Assembly (NCBI GenBank): GCA_046350095.1
Contig: JAXMBA010000010.1
Location: 1-64,000 of the forward strand
DNA length: 64,000 bases
Source of the DNA: Urbifossiella sp046350095
Lineage (GTDB): Bacteria > Planctomycetota > Planctomycetia > Gemmatales > Gemmataceae
Direction: 5' to 3'
Below, piece by piece: positions 55,753 through 64,000 of the stretch. Numbering within the stretch: the first letter of the stretch is position 1; every line of letters begins with the position of its first letter. Position numbers and translations under genes: made by a program. The notes beneath the pieces are model-generated. The model was not told the origin of the DNA. It saw only the letters and a list, made by a program, of their open reading frames with translations, and did not search any database.

Positions 55753-56427
55753 ATGTCCCGCCCCGGCCCCGACGACATCATCGACCAGACGGAGCCGTTC
55801 CCGTCCGGCGCCCGCCTCGGCTGGTGGGGCGGCTATGGCGCCCTGGTTTTGTTGGCGTTCTGCTTCGGCGTGTGGACCGGCAACCAGCGGCCGCGGCCCG
55901 TCGAACAGGCCGCCGCGCCGGCGCCGGTTAGCCCCGAGAAGGTCACGCTGCCTCCGCCGGAAGCGAACCCGGAGTCGAAGAAGGAGCTGACGCCGGAGCC
56001 GAAGAAGGCGCCCGAGGTGAAGGCGCCGGAACCGAAGAAGGCGCCCGAGGTGGTGCCGATGCCGGAGCCGAAGAAGACCCCGGACGTGGTGGTCAAGGCG
56101 CCGGAACCGAAGAAGACCCCGGAGCCGCCGCCACCGCCGATGGTGAAGGAGGTGCTGTTCGTGAAGGAGGTGCTGCCGATCTTCAAGTCGAAGTGCAACA
56201 TCTGCCACGGCGACAGCAAGGGGGTCAAGGGCGATCTCGACCTGCGGTCGCTGAAGACGATCTTGAAGGGCGGCGACAACGGCCCGGGCGTAAAGCCCGG
56301 CGACCTCAAGACCGGCACCGTGTGGCAGAGCATCGAGGACGGAACGATGCCGCCGGCGGGCAAGGAAGCGTTGAGCGACGCGGAGAAGACCGTGATTCGC
56401 AACTGGATTCTCTCCGGCGCGAAGTGA
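55753..56427 (+). CDS. Planctomycete cytochrome-C (PSCyt1-like) membrane protein
   Basis: This encodes 224 residues. One N-terminal span (GGYGALVLLAFCFGVWTG) anchors a long EPKKAPEV/EPKKTPEP repeat linker (70-140). A compact heme domain follows with KSKCNICHGD and downstream methionine DGTMPPAGKEAL. This is the planctomycete cytochrome C fold. It would sit on the outer face of the inner membrane and carry electrons. It is divergent from the DUF1549/DUF1553 gene by about 200 bases. It ends 109 bases before the response-regulator gene. Confidence 0.88.
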   Translation: MSRPGPDDIIDQTEPFPSGARLGWWGGYGALVLLAFCFGVWTGNQRPRPVEQAAAPAPVSPEKVTLPPPEANPESKKELTPEPKKAPEVKAPEPKKAPEVVPMPEPKKTPDVVVKAPEPKKTPEPPPPPMVKEVLFVKEVLPIFKSKCNICHGDSKGVKGDLDLRSLKTILKGGDNGPGVKPGDLKTGTVWQSIEDGTMPPAGKEALSDAEKTVIRNWILSGAK

Positions 56428-56478
56428 CGGGCGGGGGCGACGACCACGACCGGCGGGTCAACTTGCCGCGGGGCAAGG

Positions 56479-56495
56479 TGGCACGCCGGTTGCTC
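56479..56495 (+). promoter_or_regulatory. Sigma-54 promoter for the 56536 response regulator
   Basis: TGGCACGCCGGTTGCTCTTT has GG (56480-56481) and GC (56492-56493) ten bases apart and matches the full consensus TGGCACG-N4-TTGC. It is the best match in the window. The ATG follows about 43 bases downstream of the -12 element. Confidence 0.85.
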
Positions 56496-56535
56496 TTTCT
56501 CGGGGGGTTCACTGTCCCAATTACGGTGACTGCCA

Positions 56536-56952
56536 ATGACCGCCGCTCCGCTCCGCGTGCTGTGCGTGGACGACCACCCCGACACGGCCGAGTCCCTCGG
56601 CACGCTCCTGACGCTCAACGGCTACGACGTTCAGACGGCCACCGACGGCGAGAAGGCACTCGCGCGGGCCCCGGGTTTCCGCCCGCAGGCGTGCGTCCTG
56701 GACATCACCATGCCGGGGATCGACGGCAACGAACTGGCCCGCCGGTTCCGCGCCGAGCCCGACGGCGACGACGTACTACTGGTGGCGCTGACGGCCCTCG
56801 GCGATTACCCCTCGCTGGAGCGGATGGCCGACAGTGGCTTCGACCTCCACTTCACGAAGCCGGTCGTGCTCGCCGAGCTGTTCGAGGCGCTGCGCGACTT
56901 CGCCCGCTGCGGCCGGCCCGTTCCCGTGATCCCGAGCGGGAGCGCGTCGTGA
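56536..56952 (+). CDS. Single-domain response regulator
   Basis: This encodes 138 residues. The receiver pocket is VDDHPD, the phosphoacceptor Asp56 is in ACVLDITMPGIDG, Thr is in LVALTALGD and the Lys is in LHFTKPVVLAELF. No output domain is present. It resembles receivers found at the end of hybrid kinases or CheY-like relay proteins. A perfect sigma-54 promoter precedes it. It overlaps the next small gene by four bases (GTGA). Confidence 0.9.
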   Translation: MTAAPLRVLCVDDHPDTAESLGTLLTLNGYDVQTATDGEKALARAPGFRPQACVLDITMPGIDGNELARRFRAEPDGDDVLLVALTALGDYPSLERMADSGFDLHFTKPVVLAELFEALRDFARCGRPVPVIPSGSAS

Positions 56953-57233
56953 TCGACCTACCCCCGTCCTTCGCCCGCCAGTTCCGTGATCGTACCGGTC
57001 GTGTCGATCTGCGGGCCGTGGTGAAAGCGCCCGACACCGTACTCGGGAACTTGGCTCGCGCCCTGTCGCCGGACGAGCGGGCAAGGTTGTACCTGCGGCT
57101 GCGGACCCTGCGCGTCGGGTTCCTGGAGACGCTGGCGGCGAGCGCCGCGGGGTTCGACGTGGAGCGCGAGCGGCGGCGGCTGTTGCGGTTGTTGGAGATC
57201 GCGGACGCGGCTGAACAGGTTGGCACGGGATGA
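56949..57233 (+). CDS. Small helical protein coupled to the response regulator
   Basis: This encodes 94 residues from a GTG overlapping the preceding TGA (GTGA), so it is translationally coupled. The text is coherent: FARQFRDRTGRVDLRAVVKA, LGNLARALSPDERARLYLRL, then a helix FDVERERRRLLRLLEIA. No motif known to me is present. As it is made with the receiver under a sigma-54 promoter it may be its output or binding partner. It ends 50 bases before the FAD-Rieske gene. Confidence 0.6.
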   Translation: MIDLPPSFARQFRDRTGRVDLRAVVKAPDTVLGNLARALSPDERARLYLRLRTLRVGFLETLAASAAGFDVERERRRLLRLLEIADAAEQVGTG

Positions 57234-57282
57234 GCGGGTGAAAGCGGTGGCACCTCCGCCGCAACTCGCCCCCGAGGCTCCC

Positions 57283-58788
57283 ATGCCATCCACGTCTTCC
57301 GTCTGGCAAAGTATCGCCCCCGACCGCGCCAGCCTCGTTCCGGTCCCCGCGGCTGCCGACGTGTGCGTGATCGGCGCCGGCATCGCCGGCCTGTCCGTCG
57401 CCTACTCCTTGGCCCGCTCGGGCAAGCGTGTCGTCGTGCTGGAAGCCCGCGGCGTCGGCTGCGGCATGACTTCCGTCACCACCGCGCACCTCGCCTCCGT
57501 ACTCGACGACCGCTACTCCCGCCTCATTCGGGTCCGCGGCGAGGACGCCGCCCGGCTCGGCGTGCGGGCCCACGCCGCCGCGGTGGACGCGATCGAGGAG
57601 AACGCCACGCGCGAGGGAATCGACTGCGACTTCAAGCGCCTCGACGGCTTCCTCGTCGCCGCCTCCGAGGCCGACCACGACCTCCTCGACCGCGAGGCGG
57701 AGGCGGCCCGCACTCTCGGCGTCGACTTCGAGTCGCGGCAGGTCGCGCCGGCGTTCGGCGGCGGCCGCTGCCTTCGCTTCCCGCGGCAGGCGCGGTTCGA
57801 GCCGATGGCCTACCTCGACGGGCTGGCGCGGGCCGTCGTGAAACTCGGCGGCACCATCGTCACGAACGCCCGCGCCGAATCGGTCGAGGACGGTTCGCCG
57901 TGCAGGGTGACGGTCCGCGGCGGCGAGTTGAAGGCGAATGCCGTGGTGGTGGCGACCAACTCGCCGTTCAACGACCGCTACGCGATCTACACCAAGCAGT
58001 ACCCGTACATGACCTACGTCGTCGGGCTGCGGGCGAACTTCGCCGACGTTCCCGACGCGCTCGTGTGGGACACGGCCGACCCGTACCACTACGTTCGGCT
58101 CGCCGGGAAGCCGGACGCGGCCGGGTTCGACACGCTGGTCGTCGGCGGCGAGGACCACAAGACCGGCCACGCGGACGACGGAGACGCCAGGTTCGCCAGG
58201 CTCGAAGCATGGGCGCGCCAGCACTTCCCGCAGGCCGGTGAGGTGACACACCGCTGGGCCGGGCAGGTGCTCGAAACGCTCGACGGCCTCGGCTACATCG
58301 GCCGCAACCCCGGCGACGCGAACGTCACCGTCGTGACGGGCGATTCGGGCATGGGGATGACGCACGGCGCCATCGCGGGCATCCTTCTGCCGGCGATTAT
58401 CACGGAGGGGGCGCACCCGTGGGAGGAGGTGTTCGCCCCCGGTCGCAAGCCGCTGAAGGCGGCCGGCGAGTTCGTCCAGAAGAACGCCGACGTGGCACTC
58501 CAGTACGCGGATTGGTTCCGTGGCGGCGATGTGAAGTCGGCCGCCGAGATCGAGCGCGGCTGTGGCGCGGTCGTGCGGTCGGGGCTCACGAAGCTGGCGG
58601 TGTACCGCGACGACGACGGCGGGCTGCATACCTGCTCGGCGATGTGTCCGCACCTCGGGGCCGTCGTGCAGTGGAACGACGCCGAGAAGACGTGGGACTG
58701 CCCGGCGCACGGGTCGCGGTTCGACGCGACGGGGAAGGTGATTCAGGGGCCGGCGAACACGCCGCTCCAGCGGTCGGCCATGAAGTGA
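57283..58788 (+). CDS. FAD-dependent oxidoreductase fused to a Rieske domain
   Basis: This encodes 501 residues from the ATG at 57283. The DAO-type flavin domain has ADVCVIGAGIAGLSVAYSLA and a C-terminal GDSGMGMTHGAIAGILL. The Rieske domain (about 430-500) binds a 2Fe-2S cluster through CSAMCPHLG and CPAHGSRFD. The order FAD-Rieske is that of IPR-type putative ferredoxin-linked oxidases common in planctomycetes and proteobacteria. The substrate is unknown. It is cytoplasmic. A poor sigma-54-like match upstream (57221) was not called. Confidence 0.88.
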   Translation: MPSTSSVWQSIAPDRASLVPVPAAADVCVIGAGIAGLSVAYSLARSGKRVVVLEARGVGCGMTSVTTAHLASVLDDRYSRLIRVRGEDAARLGVRAHAAAVDAIEENATREGIDCDFKRLDGFLVAASEADHDLLDREAEAARTLGVDFESRQVAPAFGGGRCLRFPRQARFEPMAYLDGLARAVVKLGGTIVTNARAESVEDGSPCRVTVRGGELKANAVVVATNSPFNDRYAIYTKQYPYMTYVVGLRANFADVPDALVWDTADPYHYVRLAGKPDAAGFDTLVVGGEDHKTGHADDGDARFARLEAWARQHFPQAGEVTHRWAGQVLETLDGLGYIGRNPGDANVTVVTGDSGMGMTHGAIAGILLPAIITEGAHPWEEVFAPGRKPLKAAGEFVQKNADVALQYADWFRGGDVKSAAEIERGCGAVVRSGLTKLAVYRDDDGGLHTCSAMCPHLGAVVQWNDAEKTWDCPAHGSRFDATGKVIQGPANTPLQRSAMK

Positions 58789-58815
58789 TTGACCCGGCGA
58801 GCCGAGTGTCCCGAG

Positions 58816-60129
58816 TTACCGCACCAGCAGCCGCGGCGCCGGTGCCAGTGGCGGCAGGCAGACCGACCCGAACCCCGTCTCACAGTCGTGGCCCGGGCTC
58901 CCCAGGTCGAGCGCCCGCGACGTGACGTACTGGCGGACCTGAGCCGCCGTCCAGTGCGGGTGCCGCGACCAGCACAGCGCTGCGACCGCCGCCGCCTGCG
59001 GCGTCGCGCACGACGTGCCGCTAAACGGCGACCAGCGGATGTACGACCCGAACGGCACCGGGGCCACCACGTCCGGCTTCGGCTGCTTGGAGTTCGGGCC
59101 GCACGCGGAGTACGAGGTCCGGGCCCACTCGTGGTTGACCGCCCCCACCGTGATCACCTCGGGGCCGTCGCCGGGGAACGGAATGCTCCCGGCGAGGCGG
59201 CACTGGTCGAGGTAGGCGTAAAGCGAGTTCATGTGGAAGCGGCCGGCCTTGCCCGCGGTCTGCCGCACCCGCACGGCGTACTGCTGCGGGTAACCCGCCG
59301 GGGTGAACCGGGCCGACACGCTCTTCGGGTCGGTCCGCTCCTTGTAGGTCACGTCCGGTGCGGGAAGCCCGGTGGTCGGGTCGACCACCTCGACGACGTA
59401 CTTCGCGTCGGGATCGGACCAACACATCTCCAGGTACACTCGTTCCGTGCCCCAGGGGGACACGCCGTTGACGGGCCCCTTCTCGGACCAGCGGTGGTAG
59501 CCGTCGGGGCCGGGCTCGAACTGGCCGGCCCAGTGGCGCTGGGCCGTGTTCCCGGCGCACGAGAAGAACAGCACGTCGCCGGGCTGCGAACCGTCGCCAA
59601 GAATTTCTGTTAGTTTACGGTGGACCGGCCCGTTTCCCTCCCCGTCGCTCCAGCTCGGCTTCACCACCGAGCAGGTGACGATCGTCGCCCCCTGGGCCTT
59701 CGCCCACCGCACGGCTTCGAGAAATGATTCCGGTCGGTCGGCGTCCCAATTGGCAATTAGCATGCGGGCGCCCGGGGCGATGGCGTGGGCGACCTCGCCG
59801 CACAGGATGCCGTGCTGGCTGTCCTTGTACTCCATGTTGGAGTCGAGCCGGGCCGAGCGGGCGACCAGCCCGGTGGGCAACGACTTGCCGATCTGGTCCT
59901 TGTACCCGCGCCATCCGCTGTCGAGGACCGCAATGGTCACGCCTTCGCCGCGAACCCCTGATCGGTGCCAGCCGAGGACACCGAGTTTCGAGAGGTGGTC
60001 GGCCCGGTCCTGCGGCATCCGGTCGTCGCGGTTGCTGGCCCAGGTCGGGATTTCGCCCGTGGCCGGTGCGGGCGCGGCGGCGAGCGCAACGACCAGTACG
60101 ACTCCGGCGGCTACGGTCGGGGTTCGCAT
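58816..60129 (-). CDS. Exported subtilisin-family serine protease
   Basis: This encodes 437 residues from the ATG at 60129, with a signal peptide (TVAAGVVLVVALAAAPAPA). The catalytic triad is Asp70 (TIAVLDSGW), His106 (DSQHGILCGE) and Ser373 (PFSGTSCATPQAA), with the oxyanion Asn194 (SCAGNTAQ). An insertion of about 125 residues lies between the Asn and Ser blocks (FEPGPDGYHRW to VRVRQTAGKAG) and is beta-rich. It probably cleaves extracellular proteins. No inhibitor gene is adjacent. Confidence 0.92.
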   Translation of the reverse strand: MRTPTVAAGVVLVVALAAAPAPATGEIPTWASNRDDRMPQDRADHLSKLGVLGWHRSGVRGEGVTIAVLDSGWRGYKDQIGKSLPTGLVARSARLDSNMEYKDSQHGILCGEVAHAIAPGARMLIANWDADRPESFLEAVRWAKAQGATIVTCSVVKPSWSDGEGNGPVHRKLTEILGDGSQPGDVLFFSCAGNTAQRHWAGQFEPGPDGYHRWSEKGPVNGVSPWGTERVYLEMCWSDPDAKYVVEVVDPTTGLPAPDVTYKERTDPKSVSARFTPAGYPQQYAVRVRQTAGKAGRFHMNSLYAYLDQCRLAGSIPFPGDGPEVITVGAVNHEWARTSYSACGPNSKQPKPDVVAPVPFGSYIRWSPFSGTSCATPQAAAVAALCWSRHPHWTAAQVRQYVTSRALDLGSPGHDCETGFGSVCLPPLAPAPRLLVR

Positions 60130-60277
60130 GGCGTTAAGAACGAATTTGCGGGGTGGGTTCCCGGCGGTTGCCGGTAATGGTAACATCAGTGCGGCGGGGT
60201 TGGAAAGGGGCTAGTCGCACCTCTCCACCCTTTTGAACCCCGCCGGCCGGGACAGGTTCCGGTTTTTCGAGGACGGC

Positions 60278-62011
60278 ATGGCGATGTCCCGGACACGGCT
60301 GACGGCCGTAACCGCGCTGGTGATTGTCGGCCTCGCGGCCGGCGTCACCATCACGCGCTACGCGACCGGCGGCGTCGATGTGGGCGGCTCACCCGGCACG
60401 GCTCGCTGGGAGGTGACGCTCACCGCCCGCGGCGAGTCGATGCCCGGGAAGCCGTTCCGCGTCGAGCTTTCCAACCCGCCGTCGTTCCGCCGCCAGCACG
60501 TCTACGACGAGAGTTACGAGAGCGAGGAACTGGCCGCCCACGAGGGCCGTGCCGCCGCCGCCAAGGACCGCCCCGACCGCAAAACGACGCTCAAGCCGAC
60601 CGCGACCCCGATGGCCGGGGCGGGAGCTCAGCCGTTCGTGGTGACGCAGCGGTTCCGCTGCACGCTCGGGGCGTTCCACCCGAACGACGCCATGCAGTCC
60701 GGCGACCGGCTGGACGCCAAGCCGAACCCGGACAAGGACCACACCCTCGCGGCGACGGCCCGGATCGAGTGCAACCACCCCGACATTCTCGATCTGGCCC
60801 GCGAGTTGGCGAACGGGCAGACTTCCAAACAGGACCAACTCCGCGCGTTCCTCGAGTACGTCCGCGGGTTGCGGTTCCGGGACACCGACGGCTCCGGCTC
60901 GGCGCTCGACTGCCGCCTGAAGGGGGGCGATGCCTCCAGCCGCGCCCGGCTGCTGGTGGCCCTGTGCCGCGCCCGCGAGATTCCGGCCCGCGTGGTGACC
61001 GCGATCAACCTCCGCGACGACGGCCCGCCGGCGATGCACCGCTGGGCCGAGGCCTGGATCCAGGACTCGGACGCCGGCCGGTGGCTGCCCGCCGACCCGA
61101 CGTTCGGCCACTACGGCCACCGCAACTGGCCGCAGACGTACCTCGTGGTCCGCCTCGACGACGAGCCCCTGGTCCGCGGCCCCGGCGCCGACCCGAAGGT
61201 GACGGTGATGGCCGAGCCGCTGGTGGACCGGGCCGCGGCCGACGACCCGCCGATGCGGGCGTTCTGGCGGGCCATCTCGTTCGCGTCGCTCCCGCCGGCG
61301 GAGCAGCACCTCGTGCGGTTCGTACTGGTGATGCCGCTCGCGGCGCTGATCGTCGGCTTCTTCCGCGTCGTGGTCGGCACCAAGACCTTCGGCGTGTTCA
61401 CGCCGGCGCTCCTGGGACTGATCTTCCGCGACACCCGCGCGCTGCCCTGGGGGCTCGGCATCTTCGCCGGCACGGTCGTCGTCGGCTGGGTGTTCCGCAA
61501 GGTGCTCGACCGGTACAGCCTCCTGATGGTGCCGCGCACCGCCATCCTGCTGACGATGGTGTGCGTATTTCTCCTGAGCGTAGTGATCCTGACGGCCCGC
61601 GCCGGGGTTCACATCACCGGGTACGTCGCGCTGTTCCCGCTGGTCATCCTCACGCACATGGTCGAGCGCTTCTGGACGGTCGAGGTGGAGGACGGCACCT
61701 GGTCGGCCTTCAAGACGTTGACGGGAACCGTGCTCGTCGCCGTGGCCGTGGCGCTCGCCGTGGGGCCGGAAGCCGTGAGCCGCTGGTTCTTTCGCTTCCC
61801 CGAAACGTTAATGGTGGTGGTCGCGGCCACACTGCTGCTCGGTCGGTACACCGGCTACCGCCTCACGGAGCTGTACCGCTTCCAGGACGTGATCGAGCTG
61901 CAGGCGGCGAAGGCGCCGCACGTCGGCAACGGTACCGCCGAGACGGCCCCCGCGAAGACGGCCGAAGTGCCGGCGCTTCCCGCCGTGGCCCCCGTCGGGG
62001 GGAAGACATGA
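60278..62011 (+). CDS. Inactive transglutaminase fused to seven membrane spans
   Basis: This encodes 577 residues. The ATG at 60278 has GAGG upstream; a TTG at 60233 and an ATG at 60284 are alternatives. After an N-terminal span, a soluble transglutaminase-like domain (about 150-320) has His and Asp of the triad (MHRWAEAWI, ADPTFGH). The usual Cys block is GGDASSRARLLVALCRA, so the catalytic Cys is replaced. Seven spans follow (380-560; for example FVLVMPLAALIVGFFRVVVG). This is the known 'inactive transglutaminase-7TM' family. The gene overlaps the ATP-grasp gene by four bases (ATGA). Confidence 0.92.
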   Translation: MAMSRTRLTAVTALVIVGLAAGVTITRYATGGVDVGGSPGTARWEVTLTARGESMPGKPFRVELSNPPSFRRQHVYDESYESEELAAHEGRAAAAKDRPDRKTTLKPTATPMAGAGAQPFVVTQRFRCTLGAFHPNDAMQSGDRLDAKPNPDKDHTLAATARIECNHPDILDLARELANGQTSKQDQLRAFLEYVRGLRFRDTDGSGSALDCRLKGGDASSRARLLVALCRAREIPARVVTAINLRDDGPPAMHRWAEAWIQDSDAGRWLPADPTFGHYGHRNWPQTYLVVRLDDEPLVRGPGADPKVTVMAEPLVDRAAADDPPMRAFWRAISFASLPPAEQHLVRFVLVMPLAALIVGFFRVVVGTKTFGVFTPALLGLIFRDTRALPWGLGIFAGTVVVGWVFRKVLDRYSLLMVPRTAILLTMVCVFLLSVVILTARAGVHITGYVALFPLVILTHMVERFWTVEVEDGTWSAFKTLTGTVLVAVAVALAVGPEAVSRWFFRFPETLMVVVAATLLLGRYTGYRLTELYRFQDVIELQAAKAPHVGNGTAETAPAKTAEVPALPAVAPVGGKT

Positions 62012-62910
62012 TTTCGTGGTGGCGGCGGTGGAAGGGGCTGCGCCGCGCCGGCGTGCTGGGCATGAACGCCCGCAACACCGAACGCATTCTCGACTGGAAC
62101 CCTCGGCGGTGCTTCCCGCTCGTGGACGGCAAGCGGGCCATGCACGAGCTCTGCCAGAAGATCGGCGTGCCGACGCCGGACCTGTACGCGGCGCTGCTGT
62201 CGCACGGGTCGCTGCGCCACCTGCCGCGGCTCCTCGGCGGGCACGACGACTTCGTCATCAAGCCCTGCCGCGGGGCCGCCGGCCGGGGGGTGCTGGTCAT
62301 TACCGGCCGCAAGAACGACGGCTTCGTCCGCCACAACGGCCAGGTGCTGACGCTGGAGGAGATCGAGCAGCACATCTCCGGGATCATCTCGGGGCTCTTC
62401 TCCCTCGGCGGCTCGGAGGACGAGGCTCTCATTCAACAGCGTGTTGTGCCGCACCCGGTATTGGGTAAAATCAGTTTTCAAGGAACAGCCGACATCCGCG
62501 TCATCGTCTACCGCGAGCACCCGGTGATGGCGATGCTGCGGCTGCCGACGAAGGCGTCCGGCGGGCGGGCGAACCTTCATCAGGGGGCGATCGGTGCCGG
62601 CGTCGACCTGGCGACCGGCGTCACGCACCACGCGGTGCTGAAGAACCGCAAGGCCGAGCAGCACCCCGACACGGGCGAGAGCGTGATCGGCTTCGAGGTG
62701 CCGTACTGGCCGCAGATCCTCGACATGTCCCGGAAGGTGAGCCGGGCCGTCGGGATGGGCTACATCGGCGTCGACATCGTGCTGGACAGCACGCGCGGGC
62801 CGCTGCTCCTGGAGGCGAACGCGCGCCCGGGGCTGGCCATCCAAATCTCCAACGCCCAGGGGCTGCTCCCGCCCCTGGAGCGGATCGACCGGGAGCGGGG
62901 CCGTCGCTAG
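62008..62910 (+). CDS. Alpha-L-glutamate-ligase-like ATP-grasp protein
   Basis: This encodes 300 residues from an ATG overlapping the previous TGA. ATP-grasp features are DDFVIKPCRGAAGRGVLVI (Lys in the ATP lid), ALIQQRVV, TADIRVIVYREHPVM and the metal site LLLEANARPGLAIQI. It is of the RimK/ATPgrasp_ST type that adds an amino acid to a carboxyl group by an acyl-phosphate. It is a standard partner of the transglutaminase-7TM protein; the third member of the usual set, a RimB-like aspartic protease, is not seen here. The substrate is unknown; an envelope peptide or amino-acid tag is inferred. Confidence 0.9.
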   Translation: MISWWRRWKGLRRAGVLGMNARNTERILDWNPRRCFPLVDGKRAMHELCQKIGVPTPDLYAALLSHGSLRHLPRLLGGHDDFVIKPCRGAAGRGVLVITGRKNDGFVRHNGQVLTLEEIEQHISGIISGLFSLGGSEDEALIQQRVVPHPVLGKISFQGTADIRVIVYREHPVMAMLRLPTKASGGRANLHQGAIGAGVDLATGVTHHAVLKNRKAEQHPDTGESVIGFEVPYWPQILDMSRKVSRAVGMGYIGVDIVLDSTRGPLLLEANARPGLAIQISNAQGLLPPLERIDRERGRR

Positions 62911-62922
62911 CGGGGAACCACC

Positions 62923-64000
62923 ATGCGTTGCCGAGTCCGCCGCCCGTGGGTGGCGCTGTTCGCCGGGGCTCTGCTCCTCGGCCCCGCGCCGCGGGCGTTC
63001 GCCCAGCCGGAGGCCGACGACCGGCCCCGCGCCGGCTCCGTCATCCTCGCCGGCGAGATGCCGAACCCCGACCTGATGACCCTGAGCGTGGCCGCCGCCG
63101 CGTTCAAGCCGGACACCACGTTCCTGATGGACACGCCGAAGGCGCGCACGTCCGTCAAGCTGTTCTTCGACGCCACCCGCCCCGCGACCGTGCAGATGGT
63201 CGGCCGCTTCCCGCCCACCGTGGACCCGATCCGCCGCTGGGGCGTCGGCGCCCCCGTGCTCGACCCCGCGAAGGCGTCGCGCGACCCGGTGGCGTTCGCG
63301 TGGTCGCTGGCCCCCGCCGGCGTCGGCTGGTGCGTCGTCGTGTCCCCCGACCAGGGCGAGGAACTATTCCGCGCCGCCGCGCTGGCCGGGGCGATGAAGG
63401 TGCCGCTGTTCGTGACGCGCGACGGCGACGAGCCGATGCGGGGGTTCAAGGAACTGGCCGCGGCGAAGGGCGTACGGCAGGCCTACGCCGTCGGCGCCGC
63501 CGCCGCCGCGGTGACGAAGGTGGGCGGCGTCGAGGTGGTGCGGCTGGCCGACGCCTCGGCCGTGGACGCGGCGCACCGGCGCGAGCTGGCCAAGTCCGGC
63601 CCGCCGCGGCTGTGGGTGATGGCGTCGCCCGGCGACGTGGACGGCTGTGGCGTGTTCGCTCCGTGGGTGTCCACCCTCCGCAAGGCGCCGCTCATCCTCA
63701 CCGACGAGGAGGGGATGAACTCCGAGAAGGTGTTCAACGCCGCCCTGCAAGGCCCGGACGCCCGCACCATCGACCAGATGCTCGTCGTCGCCGACCCCGA
63801 CGCCATCCCGCAGGCCAAACGCCGCAACCCGACCGCCGGCAAGGACGGCGACTCGGTGGACGTGGAGCCGTGGATCCCGACCAAGAAGTCCGAGCTGATC
63901 ACCGTGCCGTCGGGCCGCATCTTCAACCCCGACCGCGCCGGCGTGCCCCTGATGCTCGCGCGGTCGAAGATACTGAACGAGACGAAGTCGCAGCCCAAGG
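62923..64000 (+). CDS. Exported hypothetical protein, N-terminal part (runs off the right edge)
   Basis: The frame is open from the ATG at 62923 to the window end, giving 359 residues. A signal peptide (WVALFAGALLLGPAPRAFA) is followed by a soluble domain with GSVILAGEMPNPDLMTLSVA, WCVVVSPDQGEELFRAAALA, KVPLFVTRDGDEPMRGFKEL and KAPLILTDEEGMNSEKVFNA. These repeats recall the cell-wall-binding-repeat-2 type but I do not assign it. It lies 12 bases after the ATP-grasp gene and is probably in the same operon. Shorter frames on the minus strand here are shadows. Confidence 0.65.
   Translation, partial: MRCRVRRPWVALFAGALLLGPAPRAFAQPEADDRPRAGSVILAGEMPNPDLMTLSVAAAAFKPDTTFLMDTPKARTSVKLFFDATRPATVQMVGRFPPTVDPIRRWGVGAPVLDPAKASRDPVAFAWSLAPAGVGWCVVVSPDQGEELFRAAALAGAMKVPLFVTRDGDEPMRGFKELAAAKGVRQAYAVGAAAAAVTKVGGVEVVRLADASAVDAAHRRELAKSGPPRLWVMASPGDVDGCGVFAPWVSTLRKAPLILTDEEGMNSEKVFNAALQGPDARTIDQMLVVADPDAIPQAKRRNPTAGKDGDSVDVEPWIPTKKSELITVPSGRIFNPDRAGVPLMLARSKILNETKSQPK

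Noticed and set aside
57221..57236. Possible sigma-54 site ahead of the FAD-Rieske gene
   Set aside because: GG-N10-GC spacing fits, but the -12 element reads GAGC instead of TTGC.
60769..62007. Long plus-strand frame running through the transglutaminase gene
   Set aside because: Only its last 300 codons are real (the ATP-grasp gene); the rest is Arg/Pro/Gly-rich shadow.

Overview
The window looks like a chromosomal segment of a planctomycete of the Gemmataceae type. The evidence is a very GC-rich genome, a cysteine-rich YTV-repeat wall protein, a paired DUF1549/DUF1553 and DUF1501 module, a planctomycete cytochrome-C (CxxCH) protein, MJ0042-type zinc-ribbon membrane proteins, and two futalosine-pathway menaquinone genes. 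The genus is not determined.

Layout. 1-3060 is a less GC-rich mobile or degraded island next to the 3' end of a tRNA-Asp gene. It holds a partial tyrosine recombinase, a serine recombinase, small unknown genes, a frameshifted gene and the C-terminal stump of a DUF499-type ATPase. 3.1-11.8 kb holds envelope and stress genes: a zinc-ribbon/DUF1559-like protein, DUF2934, DUF1328, YihY, a GH13 enzyme, a holin-like protein with a DUF3618 protein, and carbonic anhydrase. 11.7-19.4 kb is a signalling block. An NtrC-type activator is divergent from an ethylene-receptor-like histidine kinase, which is followed by a response regulator, a REC-kinase, an AI-2E transporter fusion and an LEA-like small protein. 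20-29.6 kb holds a methyltransferase, NIF3, a UPF1-like helicase, a second NtrC activator, an ABC ATPase with a frameshifted membrane partner, and mqnC/mqnA. 29.7-37.5 kb holds the YTV protein, hypotheticals, a heavily decayed selA (selenocysteine synthase), an OxyR-like regulator and tRNA-Ile. 37.5-50 kb is mostly housekeeping: proA, folP, an HD phosphohydrolase, Cys-glutathione peroxidase, an aminotransferase, a dienelactone hydrolase, a basic-secretory-protein peptidase, an RsbU-like phosphatase and thrS. 50-64 kb holds pdxA, the WD40/DUF1501/DUF1549 module, a cytochrome-type protein, a response regulator, a FAD-Rieske protein, a subtilase, and a transglutaminase-7TM plus ATP-grasp operon.

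How it fits together. The most coherent signal is a set of six near-perfect sigma-54 (-24/-12) promoters plus one good variant. They lie ahead of small membrane, LEA-like and envelope-stress genes (DUF1328, holin-like/DUF3618, AI-2E, the 18992 and 44069 helical proteins, the 19803 membrane protein) and a response regulator at 56536. Two intact sigma-54 activators with GAFTGA-type loops lie in the same window, and one is divergent from the ethylene-receptor-like kinase. The sequence therefore suggests a sigma-54 envelope/stress regulon fed by local two-component sensors. The link between sensor, activator and promoters is inference. Clear decay is also present: selA, the ABC-partner membrane gene, the DUF1802 3' end and the island genes.
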